A stretch of 64,000 nucleotides of DNA from Malus domestica. Taxonomy: Eukaryota; Streptophyta; Magnoliopsida; Rosales; Rosaceae. The position numbers were made by a program, and so were the translations under genes. The notes under the pieces were generated by a model. That model was not told the DNA's origin. It ran no database searches and saw only the letters and a program-made list of their open reading frames with translations. The stretch spans positions 31,831,001-31,895,000 of the forward strand of contig NC_091665.1 of assembly GCF_042453785.1 (NCBI RefSeq). Reading direction: 5' to 3'. Each line of letters begins with the position of its first letter. Position 1 is the stretch's first letter. This document shows positions 33,985-45,998 of this stretch, piece after piece.

Positions 33985-36760
33985 AACTTAACAGGTTATA
34001 GACAGACCTACAACCAAGCCTGCCATTGGAGCCAAATGGGCTTTTAAGACCAAACTCAATTTGGATGGTTCTATACAAAAGTACAAGGCAAGGTTAGTTG
34101 CCAACGGGTATGCTCAAAAGCCTGTATGGACTTTATCTGACATTTGCCGTTGTGGTAAGAATGGATACCACTAGAACATTGATAGCACTTGCAACACATA
34201 AAGGTGGGAAAATATTTTAAATTGATGTCAAGTTTGCTTTCTTAAATGGAATCCTCCATAAGAAAGTCTATGTTGACCAACTTGAGGGTTTTGTGATACA
34301 AATGCAAAAGAGAATGTATAATGAAATAGGCACCAAAGAGATGGTATGAGGAAATTGATGCATATCTATTCAAATGTGGTTTTGAAAGAAGCCCTAGTGA
34401 GTCTACTCTGTACATTAAGGTCAAGGATGACACTGTCATTATAATCATTACAATGTATGTGGATGACATGGTTTACATAGGCAGCCGTGAAGAATTGATG
34501 ACAGAGTTCAAGTCTGATATGATGAATAGGTATGAAATGACTGACTTGGGGTTGTTGCATCATTTCCTTAGCATGAGAATCCTGCAAACTGAGAGAATGG
34601 TATCTTTATTGGGGAAAAGAAATATGTTCTATCACTACTTGGCAAATGTGGTTTGAAAAGAGTTTACGAATGAGAAAATTTGCAAAAATGATGGCAATGA
34701 TTCAACTGATGAAAGAGTTTACAGGAAAATTATGGGCAACTTATTGTATCTAACTGGTACTAGGCCTGACATTATGTTTGATGCATCACTGTTTGGACCC
34801 GATTTACAGAATCAGTTGGGCGTTGGATGGACAAAATATTTGGATCGCTCATAGGATAAAGATGTTTTTATTTCACGATAATTATTCTGATTAAAGATAT
34901 CTAGATATTATCAATCAGAATAGTTATCTTGGAGTTTAAGTACATCAACAAACAGATTTTTATCCAACAAGATTGTAGTTGGATTCCATCTTGTCATATG
35001 GCCTTCATGCATGGTTGCGGCTGAATATATCAGCATGGGGTTTGATTAGAGTTGTTTGATGCATGGTCTTCATGCAGGCATATGTGACTTGCAGGTGGGA
35101 TAAGTTCCAGTAGCAAATTGGATAGATGTTTCCAATATGTGGGGCGCATGGGCATTGAGAAAAACAAGGTGATTGTTTTAGACGTGAAAAGAACCGTGTG
35201 TGACTATCCAACAAATTTAATGATGGGATAAAGTTAAGTCAAAGTTGGAATAAAATAGGATTAGTATGCAGAGTCCTTATGTGGTCATCATTTTATTTCT
35301 CAGAATATTCCATTACAAGTCTTTAGGTACAATTGAAATCCTCTGTTTATCGTTCAGGCCGTGCTAAGCAAAGTACATCAGCCCTATAAATACATAGGCA
35401 GTAGCAACAGGGAAAGGCCTCTCCAATTCAACACACAAACTGCCCTGGGCAAACCTTCGCTCTACGCAAAACCTCTCAACAATCTTAAGATTTTTGTTTT
35501 CTTTTTTCGTCGACATACCTTCAGTTTGGTGTGGAGGCAACCGGTGAACATCTTTAGTTTGGATAAACAGCACTGTTGCAGTAGAATCAGCCGACCGTGA
35601 AGACCTTCAATTTGGATAAACAGCACTGTAACAAGGTCAACTGGTTATCTATCCAAGTCTCGACGAAATGAAGGTGTTACTAGAGCTCGGCATATCAAAC
35701 GCCGAGTTGTTTATGATTCGGTATTCTCAAGTAGGTTTTAGAGTTCGACATTCTGACGACCGAACCACTTTCACGATCAAGACATACATTTGCTTTGAGT
35801 ACCTGTGTCCCTATACTCTAGTGTCGATTCGGCGTGCTTATACTCTTACGAATATAATCACTATGATCGAATCTGGCACCGACGATTTGTGAACTTCGCA
35901 GAACTAGTAGCCTTGTCTTTAGACTCTAGAACCCGAAGGCCGAAAATGTTCCTTCCTCGGCTGCAGTTGCAAGATCGAGAAGTCAGCCGCGCGCTCAACG
36001 CAACATCAACACATTTTACTCCTCAGCCGAGCCCGGCCAATGAGTTGGCACGCCTTGCGAACAATCGAAGAACGTAGTTAGCTTATTAATTACTCGGTCT
36101 GCGCGCCACGTAAGCTTGGTAGTTTTTAGGGTCTACAATCACTCTTGGCAAGATTTATGCATTGTTCTACTAAGAAGCATATTGAGATAACCAAAAGGGT
36201 TCTGAGGTATATACAATGGACCATTGACTATGAAATTGAATTTGAGAAAGGGAAGCAAGCTATTCTTATTAACTATTATGACAGTGATTGGAATGGGAGT
36301 GAGGATGATATGAATAGAACATTTGGATATTCTTTAACATTTAGCAGTGGTGTGTTTTCCTAGGCTTCTGTGAAACAAAATAGTGTTGCTTTCTTAACTG
36401 TAGAAGTTGAGTATGTCAGTGCAGCTAAGGCAACAACTCAAGCCATTTGGTTGAGATTTGCTTTAAAGGATTTTGGAGAGATGCAGGCAGAAGCTACCCC
36501 TCTTATGTGTGACAACGTATCAACAATAACCATGACCAAGAACCTAGTCTTCCATCGAAAGTCCAAACACATCAACAGAAAGTACCATTTTATTAGAGAA
36601 GCTCTGCAACAGAATGTGATTGAGCTTATTTACTGCAAGAGTGAAGATCAGCTTGTTGATATCTTTATTAAAGCCCTTCCTAAAGGTCGATTTTGTTACC
36701 TTAGAGAACTCATTGGTGTGAAATCAGTAAACAACTTGGAAGGGAATGTTGATAATTAAG
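33985..36760 (+). pseudogene. Ty1/copia pol remnant (RT and RNase H), split by a solo LTR
   Basis: From about 34000 the frames read KWAFKTKLNLDGSIQKYKARLVANGYAQK, then FAFLNGILH and the RT active site YVDDM near 34458, then GNLLYLTGTRPDIMF near 34735-34780. The frame then meets a 1348-bp insertion. Beyond it, at 36145, it resumes with RFMHCSTKKHIEITKRVLRYIQ, DSDWNG, the RNase H stretch AEVEYVSAAKATTQAIW-like, KSKHINRKYHFIRE and YCKSEDQLVDIFIKALP, ending at TAA about 36757. Several frameshifts and stops occur before 34450. A purine run GGAAGGGAA followed by TGTTGATAATTAAG (36747) may mark the polypurine tract and start of the 3' LTR. Confidence 0.88.
34790..36137 (+). mobile_element. Solo LTR inserted into the copia remnant
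   Basis: It begins TGTTTGGACCC and ends GGGTCTACA, with a perfect ATCAC duplication on both sides (34785-34789, 36138-36142). Removing it joins the copia RT and RNase H frames. CCCTATAAATACATAGG at about 35380 is a TATA-type promoter inside the LTR. Frames within (35361-36077) are not recognised as genes. Confidence 0.9.
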
Positions 36761-37055
36761 TTGTTTTCAAATTTCTTTATTTGCTTATGTCATTTTCTCA
36801 TAGGACAAGCGTAAGGTCTAGATTCAATCTCTTATGTAAGACTTTTATGTCCTTGTATTAGCCAAGTGTCACCTTGTATGGCTAAGATTGGATTCTGTGC
36901 TAAAAGGAATGTAAGAGAATGTTGGTTATGTGCTCTGCAATTATTTGAGCAGCCGCATACAATGAAATAAAAAGTTTTCCTTTTACATAAATTGTGTGGC
37001 CGATCTTTCTTCTTCTTCAATCCAAAATTATAAATTGATTATTCAAAACAAGCTT

Positions 37056-37393
37056 TGTTTATACTATATTTAGGGCCTCGTATTTAGACCTCGTATAAAT
37101 ATTCGAGGGACTTAAATGTAATTATGTAATAAAGGAATGGGCAAATATGTAATTAGGGGATGAGCCCTTATTCTATAAAAGGGCCTCCTCACCCTCACAA
37201 ACCCTAAGCCTCTCCTATCTAGGGCAAAGCTCTCACACTCTCTCCCTCATTTCTCAGAGAAATACAATACAATCAGTGTGGACGTAGCCCAAACCTTGGG
37301 GTGAACCATGATAACTCTTCTGTTATTTACATTTCATGCAAATTCACTGTCGAATTAACATTGTACCAAGACCTCCGGTTTTGTACATCAACA
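37056..37393 (+). repeat. 5' LTR of the small element
   Basis: It starts TGTTTATAC and ends CATCAACA, giving TGTT...AACA ends, 338 bp. A TATA box TATAAAA lies at 37174-37180. Copies recur at 39264 and 61976. Confidence 0.9.
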
Positions 37394-37395
37394 TT

Positions 37396-37413
37396 TGCCG
37401 CCGTCTGTGGGAA
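37396..37413 (+). promoter_or_regulatory. Primer binding site of the small element
   Basis: TGCCGCCGTCTGTGGGAA starts two bases after the LTR. It differs by one base (C for G) from the TGGCGCC site of the Tat-like element at 9857 and of the copy at 62314. Confidence 0.75.
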
Positions 37414-37835
37414 TTGATACGAAAAGTTGTGTTGGTTCTCTTTCATTTTTTTCGCCTCCACCGTGAATCTGCAAAATCATAAAAACCCAGAAACAGAAAA
37501 CACCCAGATCTCATTTTAAAGATACCACATTTTTTCCAATCATTTCCTAGAAAAACCCAGAAACATAAAAAATCCAGAATCTGAAACACTCAATCTCTCT
37601 CTTCTCTCTCTCCTCGCTCTCCTCCGCGCTCTCAATCTTGGCTCTCCTTCCCCACCATCTTAACCGTCTCTCTCAGACTCAATCAGACAAAGGAAGCCGC
37701 CGGAAAGAAATGAACCAATTTCCAGGATCCATATCCCTAACCCCATACGACCTGTCCTGTTCTTCGAAGCTCGTCCGACCTTCTGGGTTCGAGCCTTAAA
37801 GATCGTCGTTTCCCATTTTCACAACCTCGCCCACG

Positions 37836-38243
37836 ATGGAGCCCGACCGCGCCCACTTCGCGACTTTGAATCGGAGAAATGCCGGAGAAGGGGCTACGCT
37901 GGCCGTCATCGCAGCAGTGGACATGGAGTCAAAGGTTCGGCCATCTGCTTCAATGGCGAGTTGGGTTGTTAATGGCAGTGGTTATCGTCGAAATGATGGT
38001 GGTTTGGAGCTTCGATGCCACAACTATGCAGAGCTTCGTCGAAGCTACGAGGTCCCGCCAAGCTTACCTCATTACAAAGGAAGTATGGGTCGGGTCGCAG
38101 CTGGGTTTGAGCCTAATTTAACAAAGAATCTTCTGGCTCGGTGGCTAGCTCCGGGGGGAGAGCCCTGTAAAGATTCTAAAACGCGAGAAGCTGGGCGTAG
38201 AGAGCCAAGATTGAGGCAGAATGGTGGCTATTTGGTCTTGTAG
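37836..38243 (+). pseudogene. Cargo ORF 1, unidentified
   Basis: 135 codons from ATG 37836 (MEPDRAHFATLNRR). No domain was recognised. Another long frame overlaps it at 37879-38121. Both frames being open suggests GC-rich captured sequence rather than one maintained protein. It lies in the first third of the element interior, after the shared leader. Confidence 0.3.
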
Positions 38244-39060
38244 CAGTTTATCGGGGATCAACCTGAGCTACACCATTCTCACTTTCTACATTCAACAGCG
38301 AGGGATGAGGTTCCGAGATCAATCTTCGTCGTCCCCATATGAGACGCCATCGTCGACCCCAACCTTGGGAATGCCGTCGTCAACGTTTCAGCAGCAACAG
38401 CTGCAGACACTGTTGTTTAACCTTCAGCAGCTTTATTCTCCTAGCGCCTTAGAACCTGAGGGTCCATTCTATATGCCCTCGTTTGAAGAGCCGACGCCCT
38501 TCCCTGACGTCAACTTAATGAATAAGATTGATCCTGTTGATCTTATCCATTTCTCCCTCCCCAGTCGCGATAGTCAAACTCAGGAAAAAGACCTCTGACC
38601 CGACTCGACTTCTCCGTCTTCGACGCCACTGGAGCTGACAACCCCTCTTCTTCGTATATCTATCTCCTGCTCCTCCTGCAGCTACCCCAAAACCAAGTCT
38701 CAAATCCGCCCTCAAACGGCCGAAGCCCACTGAATCGACCCCAGAAGAAACTCTGCCGGAAAAGAAAAGGTTGATATTTAAGACCACGATGGATGCCTCA
38801 GAGCAAACGGGTGAAAGAGGCTGCAAAAGATAGCATCACATATAAAGACTCTTGCGAAATTCAGTAAGGCATCAAAGCTTGCCATCCAGCTGATTCAGGA
38901 GGGAAGCGTCAAGGCTGAAACCAATGATCTATTTATTTATTTTTTTCAAAAGCCACAATGGCATCTCTCACTGCTTGTACTGATCCTTCCATGCGAGCTG
39001 ACTTCCATGCACTGTTTTCAGCAGCACAAGATACCTCTGAGTGTCTCAGTAAAAAGCAGA
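38221..39060 (+). pseudogene. Cargo region 2, fragments of an unidentified host-like gene
   Basis: The frame 38221-38598 is Gln/Ser/Pro-rich (STFQQQQLQTLLFNLQQLYS). From about 38690, pieces in shifting frames read SALKRPKPTESTPEE, KKRLIFKTTMDASE, IKTLAKFSKASKLAIQLIQ and, from 38957, MASLTACTDPSMRADFHALF. They look like one host nuclear protein in which several frameshifts have accumulated, but the protein could not be named. A T-rich insert near 38935 separates two of the pieces. Confidence 0.4.
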
Positions 39061-39188
39061 AAAATTAATTAACTACGGTCTCCATCTTCCACTGCGTCAG
39101 CGCCGGCTTTGCTACTTTCCAACTCGTCGTCTCTATCTTCCACGGTGTCGGCGCGGGCTTTAGTGTTTTCTAACTCAGGAAAACGAAT

Positions 39189-39258
39189 TGACCAGGCGGA
39201 GAAGAAGAAGTACCTGAAGCAGGTGACGGGGCGGCACAACAACACAGAGCTTCAGGGG
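39189..39258 (+). pseudogene. Cargo fragment 3, ITN1-type ankyrin protein N-terminus
   Basis: About 22 codons read DQAEKKKYLKQVTGRHNN then TEL, resembling the segment just before the first ankyrin repeat of plant ITN1-type ankyrin/transmembrane proteins (KQVTGRHNDTELH, from memory). The purine tract and LTR follow at once, so only a fragment is carried. Confidence 0.45.
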
Positions 39259-39263
39259 AGAGA

Positions 39264-39580
39264 TTCTATTTAGGGCCTCGTATTTAGACCTCGTATAAAT
39301 ACTCGAGGGATTTAAATGTAATTATGTAATAAAGGAATGGGCAAATATGTAATTAGGGGAGGAGCCCTTATTCTATAAAAGGGCCTCCTTACCCTCACAA
39401 ACCCTAAGCCTCTCCTATCTAGGGCAAAGCTCTCACATTCTCTCCCTCACTTCTTAGAGAAATACAATACAATCAGTGTGGACGTAGCCCAAACACGATA
39501 ACTCTTGTGTTATTTACATTTCATGCAGATTCACTGTCGGATTTACGTTGTACCAAGACCTCCGGTTTTGTGCATCAACA
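39264..39580 (+). repeat. 3' LTR of the small element
   Basis: Same family as 37056-37393. It lacks about the first 8-10 bases (no TGTTTATAC) and a 13-base block after CCCAAAC. It ends CATCAACA, then the AGCTT duplication. Confidence 0.88.
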
Positions 39581-39585
39581 AGCTT

Positions 39586-41520
39586 CAACACCCTATGCTC
39601 TTCATAAGCCACTCGAAGACAACCGATAAGGGCATCTAGGCGTGTGCCGGAGTGGGCATAGACAAGGGTTTGCTGTGTTAGGGAGTCCAAAGAAAGGGCA
39701 AATATGATTTTGAAAGGATAATATTACAGTCACCTACGCCAAGAATAAATCTCGTTGTGGTTGGAGGATGAGGAGGATGGAAGAAGTTTGAACAATTAGG
39801 GTTCTTCATGATTAAATGTGCAATTATAATTACAATAATAATTTATAGTAAAACAAGGAGAACTAGTGCCATATTGGAAATCAAGCACCTTTGTGGCTCT
39901 CCTCACCTGAATTCGAGGCTCTTGCATCTCTTTTTCCCCTTTCCTCTTAGAACCCCATCAGTTGTACCATCTCTCTAATAGAAGTATGATCTACCAATGC
40001 ATATGAGTCTCATCTACATTAGAGAGATAGTACAAATAGATGGTAAGAATAACACCTTTGATTTTAAATTGTGTTTCTCATATAGATATACAAATAGATA
40101 AAAATTTAGGAGCCCTCTTTGAGATATGGTGTTAGGTTAGATAATAACTTATATGGAGCGAGTTCACAGCTACGTGACATCTTGACCCAATCATACATTG
40201 TCATGTGAAGAGAAACTTGCACATGATAATGCATTATTGGACAAAGGATTTGATGTAGCAGCGAACCCTATCCATATAAGTCCTTCTCCTTGGGCCATTG
40301 CACTTGTCGCCCTTGCTCAGGGACAACCTTAATAGGACCATTTATTTATACCAATGAGACATTTAGGCAGCCACTTGGAAAGCTCATAAGAAGTAAAAGT
40401 CTGTTTACTTATCATGTATGGAAATGTGAATGAATGGGTATTAATTCTCAATCCTTCTTTTATTAACACCTAGAGACCAATTAATTTTGGGTATGAAATA
40501 CCTAAAAAATGAAGGAATCCTAAACATAGGAGAGATTGTTATTTGTTCATCCAATATCTAATCATTCACATCTCCATTCCTAATCCCTCTTTTATTATTA
40601 TTATTATTTTTTTATTTTATAAACCCCGCCCCACCCCCACTAGGCCTCGAACCTGGGACCTAATCTACCCCAACTCCTAATCCCTCGTTCCTTCATGTCC
40701 TCATATCATGTAACAATGCTCTGAAACTCTTCAGACACTTGAGTGTTGCTAAAGAAAGTTGATATTTACCCTAAAACTAGTTGGTTATAGAGAAAGCCGT
40801 AACCCAACTCCTTATTTGCAAGATTTTTTTTTTTTTTTTCAATGACATTTACACTCTCAATAGTGACTACAAGGTAGAATGGGTAGGACCACTTACGTAT
40901 GGTTTCTCAGATATTTTCCTACGCTTTTGGGGTGGGCTGCAACTTAATTAACAATTAACTTCTTTATCAAAAACCAATCACAATTAAGTGTTTAAACATA
41001 TTAAGTTGGGCTAATCTCAACTTCCAATTGTGGGTTTGGGCTTCTGTCTTCTGAGTGCATGTGAAAGGATTGCAATTGCTTCTTAAACATTGGTCCTGAT
41101 ATGTATGCAATTCGATTTGTCAATATAATCTGGATATGGATAATTTTAGAAAGAAAAAAAACGACAGTTTGTTTGACCAAACTGCCAGAAAAAGGCCAAC
41201 AAGGGGGGCATACGGCCGCCAATGTCTTAAAAAGAAATGCCAAAGATGGCTTGGCACCCACCACTAGGACAATAAAGTAGTATGACCTCACTCTGCAGCT
41301 GGCTGGCTGGCTGGCCAGCCATCAAAACCCTCACCACCTCACACATTACATCATAATAATTCCCATAAATGCGTGCACCTCCATAATTTTGCTTTGCCAA
41401 TCCAGTCGCCACCTTATCAATTAAACAAACGTAGTCAAAGACCTGTAGCTCACCTGAATAAGAACGTATTTTTATCTTTGTATCTCAAATTGTATTTGAT
41501 TTTCAATACATTTGTATATC
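39586..41520. other. Intergenic sequence with a possible gene fragment
   Basis: On the minus strand 39660-39590 reads QTLVYAHSGTRLDALIG and continues to the insertion point, protein-like but unnamed. A small hairpin MITE lies at 39962-40035. AGGTCCCAGGTTCGAGGCC on the minus strand near 40650 fits a polymerase III B box and may be a SINE piece. The minus-strand frames 41001-41412 were not recognised. Confidence 0.35.
39962..40035. mobile_element. Tiny MITE (TTGTACCATCTCTCTAAT ends)
   Basis: TTGTACCATCTCTCTAAT on the left is mirrored by ATTAGAGAGATAGTACAA on the right with one mismatch; total 74 bp. A diverged relative lies at about 51107-51190. Confidence 0.6.
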
Positions 41521-42060
41521 ACTTTCATCAAAATATATATTATTGAGAATATGAATCTCACATCAGATAAGAAAAGACTTTGTATGTGCTTATAGGAAAT
41601 TAGACTATTCTATATATTGTCAATAGTTTTATAGTGAAACCTCAATTTTCTTCACCGTATCAGAATAGGTTGACCCACATGTGAGGCTCTCAGCGACCAC
41701 ACATGCTCCATATCATCCAATTATGTTGTCTACATGTTTGGCTTGAAAATTCGCCACATGTAAGGGTTTGTGAGGATGTGAAGGTAAACGAGTCCCACAT
41801 TGGTGAAAAGGGAAAGTTTACAAGAGTTTATAAGAGGTTGGAAACCTCTACATTGCCAATTGGTTTCTCAATAGAACCTTAATTTTGTTCATGATCTCAG
41901 AGGATGTTGTCCCATTTGTGAAGGGCGCGTATTGAGAGTTTAAAAATTCCCCACACGTGAAAGGCGTATTGAGAGTTTGAATTCTACATCAAAAAAGAAG
42001 AGACATTTCATGTTCTTATAAATAATGGAAAAAATCTAACCTTTCTTTATATATAAATAC
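41520..42060. repeat. TRIM- or LTR-like repeat remnant
   Basis: The phrases GTCCCACATTGGTGAAAAG and GAGTTTATAAGAGG are typical of short LTR-like plant repeats. GTATTGAGAGTTT occurs twice (about 41928 and 41967). No termini could be fixed. Confidence 0.35.
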
Positions 42061-42221
42061 AAATAAATGAAAATACGTCAATGTATCGTCACAAAATGCT
42101 CAAAGCGCTTTTCATGGCGAAATGGAGATTTGCTTTTTCTTCCTAATCAAAGAAAACATTCCAACACATATTCACCTATCAGATTAGACCAAACTAATTT
42201 ATTATAGCACACCACCATGCA

Positions 42222-42229
42222 CTATATAT
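42222..42229 (+). promoter_or_regulatory. TATA box of the second ERF gene
   Basis: CTATATAT stands 80 bases before the ATG at 42308, a normal promoter spacing. Confidence 0.6.
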
Positions 42230-42307
42230 CCTGCATGCCACAACCCATATTTTACCATCAAATTTGACATCAAAGTATTTTTTTCCATCGGAAAAAGAAA
42301 CATTAGT

Positions 42308-42784
42308 ATGGAGGGGAAGAGAGGACCAGAGAATAATAACCAGCAGAGGGAGCCGAAGGTACGAGGTCAAAACCCGTATAGAGGGATTCGGAGGCGGCCG
42401 TGGGGTAAGTTTGCAGCTGAAATTCGTGACCCTACGAGAAATGGAGCACGGCTATGGTTAGGCACATTTGAGACAGCTGAGGAGGCAGCAAGGGCTTATG
42501 ATCGAGCTGCTTTCGGCTTTCGAGGCCATTTAGCCATACTCAATTTTCCAAATGACTACCAATATCACAACCCTTCAAGCTCTATGAGCACTTTATCTTC
42601 GTCTTCATCTTCTGCTTCTTCCTCATCTTTATTTCCGGGCGTGGATCCTGGAAGGAGTATTAATTTTGGAAGAGGCCAGGAAGAAGACGAAGTTATTGAG
42701 TTTGAGTATTTGGACAACAATCTCTTGGAGGACCTTCTTGATACAAAAGAAGATCATCATAGGCAGGGGCAACCAACACAGTAA
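42308..42784 (+). CDS. ERF098-like: Ethylene-responsive transcription factor, ERF096/ERF098-like (group IXc)
   Basis: Intronless gene of 158 residues. The AP2/ERF domain covers about residues 23-81 ([18 protein letters not shown]), with ERF-type Ala and Asp, preceded by only a short tail. A Ser-rich linker (92-108) leads to [15 protein letters not shown] (131-145), the acidic EDLL-like activation motif of the ERF95-ERF98 group. These small proteins are nuclear GCC-box activators in ethylene, jasmonate and stress responses. The start is the first ATG in frame after the TATA box. It is transcribed away from the ERF1B-like gene and toward the third ERF gene. Confidence 0.93.
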   Translation: MEGKRGPENNNQQREPKVRGQNPYRGIRRRPWGKFAAEIRDPTRNGARLWLGTFETAEEAARAYDRAAFGFRGHLAILNFPNDYQYHNPSSSMSTLSSSSSSASSSSLFPGVDPGRSINFGRGQEEDEVIEFEYLDNNLLEDLLDTKEDHHRQGQPTQ

Positions 42785-42879
42785 GCAAAGAAGTTCACGG
42801 ATATTTAGCATTCTTTGTTTGGGTTTTTCCTATTTAACTCTTTACCTCCAAAAAATTGAAAATAAGAGGTACTTTTAAT

Positions 42880-43718
42880 TTGCATCATCTGAATTTGTTC
42901 CATAGTCTCCAACTGTTACTGTTGATTTTTTTTTTTCATAGAAATTATCATTTGGTTGATTTAATTCGGAGTACAATCATAATCTTGAAAGATGAGATAT
43001 TGAATAGTTTTAAGAAGATTGTAGTGCCAAACTAATGCGCTGCCCAATTGATAAAGCGGGGATATTGCTAACCGATGAACAGAAAATTTTCATCTTAGAC
43101 AAAGGACTGAGAACCCCTTGTTTCTATGATCCATTATCCCAACCAATTTTCATCTTAGACAACATACAAATGGTAGTTTTATTAAGTTATTAACACACCA
43201 CAATTTGTTGAACACATTTCATTTAAAAATTTAGAAAAATGTTAGAGATATCATATTTTGTACTACATTAGTGTACAATCTAATGTGACAAGTGGTGTGT
43301 GCTACGTCAATTAATTATTTCATTGGATGTTAATCGTATGCATTACTTGCCATGGAGGATGTAGAGCGACGACATAAATTTATCATTTTATATTGTTTTT
43401 GTTTGACAATTTCCAAGAATTATCTTGAAGTTTGGTTTTGATTTCTCTTTAGGGGGAGTTTGCTAGTTTGATTTCTCTTTATAGGAGAGTTGCTTCATTT
43501 TAATTTTTTTTGTTTTGGTGTACATCTCTTTTGGATCTATGTGTGAAGGGTGGAGTTGTTTGATTTGTTAGATCTACTTCACTTGGTGCTCTGAGATCGT
43601 GGTGGCTCATGGGCATCTTTCTCCCTGTCCCAATATGATTTGAGATTTTTGTTCTCACATGATCGCTGTGTAACACGAGATTTAATGATTTTATTGATCT
43701 GTGCAATCTTGCGGTTCC
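42880..43718. other. Intergenic sequence downstream of the second ERF
   Basis: AT-rich. A stretch at 43250-43345 (GTGTACAATCTAATGTGACAA) resembles the MITE at 47222. No gene recognised. Confidence 0.4.
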
Positions 43719-45993
43719 TAACACACCCCGATCTAAATCAGGGCATGCTGGCCGTCACGTGAGAGTGACGTAACCATGTGCACAATGCGGAAGCAAAAGA
43801 GATATAAGGAATTTCAAATGAATAAAAACCAAACTACTAGCAGTACTAGCTAAGATAAAGTGCTAGTACGAGATTAAGTGTGAAATACACAACTAGAGCA
43901 TAAATAGCCTAAGTGCAATCAAGCATAACAAGTACTAATTATACAACACCCAAGGGTGATCCTACATTTATGATGTTCTGTCAGAACCACCGTTGAAATC
44001 CCCGTGAGCCACCAAAGCACTTCTACCTAAATACTTGGAGGGGCGCAAAACAGAAAGTGTGAGTGGGCAAAAACAAAGTTTTTCAAAATCATTTCATTTC
44101 TCAAAAGTTCTAACCCCTCGCGGTAAAACCTGTATAATTTCCCAGAAAAATATATATACTAGAACAGAAAATCATGCTCAAGATGAAAATCCATAGAAGT
44201 ATACCATGTCAAAGTATCTCAATGCAATGCCATAAGTAGTCCAGAGAAAATATATCAATGTCAAATGTCGCATCAGTCGAATCCTTCTAACTCAAACTGT
44301 ATGGCTAAGTCTATAGCTCATAACCAATCTCAATCATATCATATCAAATCCTGCACATGAGTCAGAACCACCTAAAGTGGTCTGTACGACAAGACTAGGT
44401 GTAAAATAAATATGCTTTAGAGTTACGATCACGTGAAGACTGTGCGAATGAACACGAGTCACCTATGAGTTAGAACCACCTAAAATGGTATGTACGACAA
44501 GCATGTGCACCTAACTTGGATTTAAGGTAAGCATATGGTGCGGGAGGTGAACATCATGTGAAGGACTGTGCCCTAACTCTGGGCGGGAGCACTAACACCA
44601 GGGTGCAGGTTTATGAGCTCTCAATGCATCACATCATATCTCACATAATTAAAGCAATCCCATATCTTTAATTTATGAACTTACCTGGCACTTACATGTG
44701 CGTCCGCAGCACCAATCATAAATATATGCAACTGCTAATGCATAAATAAAATAGGCAGATACTTTGCATGGTATTTCAAAACGTATACTCATTCAAATTC
44801 ATTTTCTGAGCAAAATCTCAAGTATATAGGTATATACGGAAAACCAAAAGCCCACTCACTGATATGTCGAAGGGTCGTAGCCCCCTAGCCTCGATTGATG
44901 ATGCTCGTCCTCAGAATAGGTCTCACATATATGCAAAATAATTGAATAAACGTTATTTAAAGCACATACACAAAACTAGGAAATAACTTCTCATACAATG
45001 CTCAAATGGGGTATTTGAATATACCACCATGACCTACTCAACCTCAGAAACATTCCCATATTTTTAGAAAAAATTTCCGATCACCCACGCGCCCTCACTC
45101 GCCGGCCAAGGCACCGCCAGACGTGCGGCTCACGTGCAGGCACGTGCCTGGCACACCAAACGGATTCCCTAACAGCGTCAAGGAATATTCCATTAAATAT
45201 AAGCATATACCGTTAAATATACATGAAGCCGTTAATTGCCGTTAGGAATATTCCGTCAAAGTTGACAGAATATTCGTCTTCTTCTCCGGTAAGTCATCAA
45301 ATTCCGTCGCCGTCGCCGGAAACTGGGAAAAATTTCTAAACTTCATATCTTCTTCATTTCTCAACCAAAATTCATGAAACTTAAACCAAAATGAAGCTTA
45401 CAACGAGAAGAACAAAACCTTACCAAATTTAAGCCCTAAAATTCACGGGATCGTGCCTGAAAAAGGCACGATAGTCTGACCAACTCTACAACTCGTCGAA
45501 CATGAGCCTCCCGACATCCAAATCGCTCCAAAGTTATTCCCCGAGCTTTGTGAAGGTGTTTTAAGGCTCCCTATAACCTTAAAATTCCTAGAAAAGTTCA
45601 CAATCATGAATGCATGAACAGTACTCCAAATCAGGGTTCTTGGGTTTTCGAGGGTTTCACGTACCAAAAATGGTATAGAACAACTCCTGAACTTACTAGG
45701 AGTTCAAAGATGCCAACTACACCTTTGGCTTGGAAGTTGTCGGTACGTTGTACGGAAAATGGATAAAATCTGAGATAAGGGTCAACGGGTTGCTTGGGTG
45801 TATGTGAGTGGTCCTAGTTTGGGTTACCAACCAAAACAAACAAAAGCTTAAGTTCTAGTTAGGTCCAAATTTTTTAGAAACTTAACATATTGGACCATCT
45901 CTAAAAGCAGGTCACACACAGCACACCTCAACGTCCAAGGGAAAAATAGACATTTCACACTGACGATAAAATAATTCGGGACGGGCTGTCATA
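43719..45993 (+). mobile_element. Solo LTR, about 2.3 kb (copy 2)
   Basis: It begins TAACACACCCCGATC (TG mutated to TA) and ends GGACGGGCTGTCATA, with a perfect GTTCC duplication (43714-43718, 45994-45998). It is alignable by eye with 26178-28493 along its whole length in the same orientation. No internal genes. Confidence 0.9.
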
Positions 45994-45998
45994 GTTCC

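Larger units (their letters stand above)
37056..39580 (+). mobile_element. Complete non-autonomous LTR element carrying captured gene-like cargo
   Basis: Two LTRs (37056-37393, 39264-39580) enclose 1.9 kb, and the whole is flanked by a perfect AGCTT duplication (37051-37055, 39581-39585). A primer site follows LTR1 and a purine tract (AGGGGAGAGA) precedes LTR2. There is no gag, protease, RT or integrase. Instead the interior is GC-richer than its surroundings and reads as pieces of plant-like coding sequence. Transposition must have used proteins supplied by another element. The LTRs differ by about 15 substitutions and one 13-base deletion by eye, so it is not recent. Confidence 0.9.

Noticed and set aside
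35361..36077. Frames on both strands within the solo LTR at 34790
   Set aside because: Contained in an LTR with a perfect target duplication; no protein recognised.
37879..38121. Second overlapping frame in the small LTR element
   Set aside because: It overlaps 37836-38243 in another frame; neither is recognisable and at most one could be real, so only the longer one is listed, with low confidence.
40640..40670. tRNA gene
   Set aside because: Only a B-box-like GGTTCGAGGCC is present; no cloverleaf or anticodon arm could be built, so it is more likely a SINE piece.
41001..41412. Two overlapping minus-strand frames (96 and 61 codons)
   Set aside because: No recognisable domain, no supporting promoter, and a different frame for each; not called.
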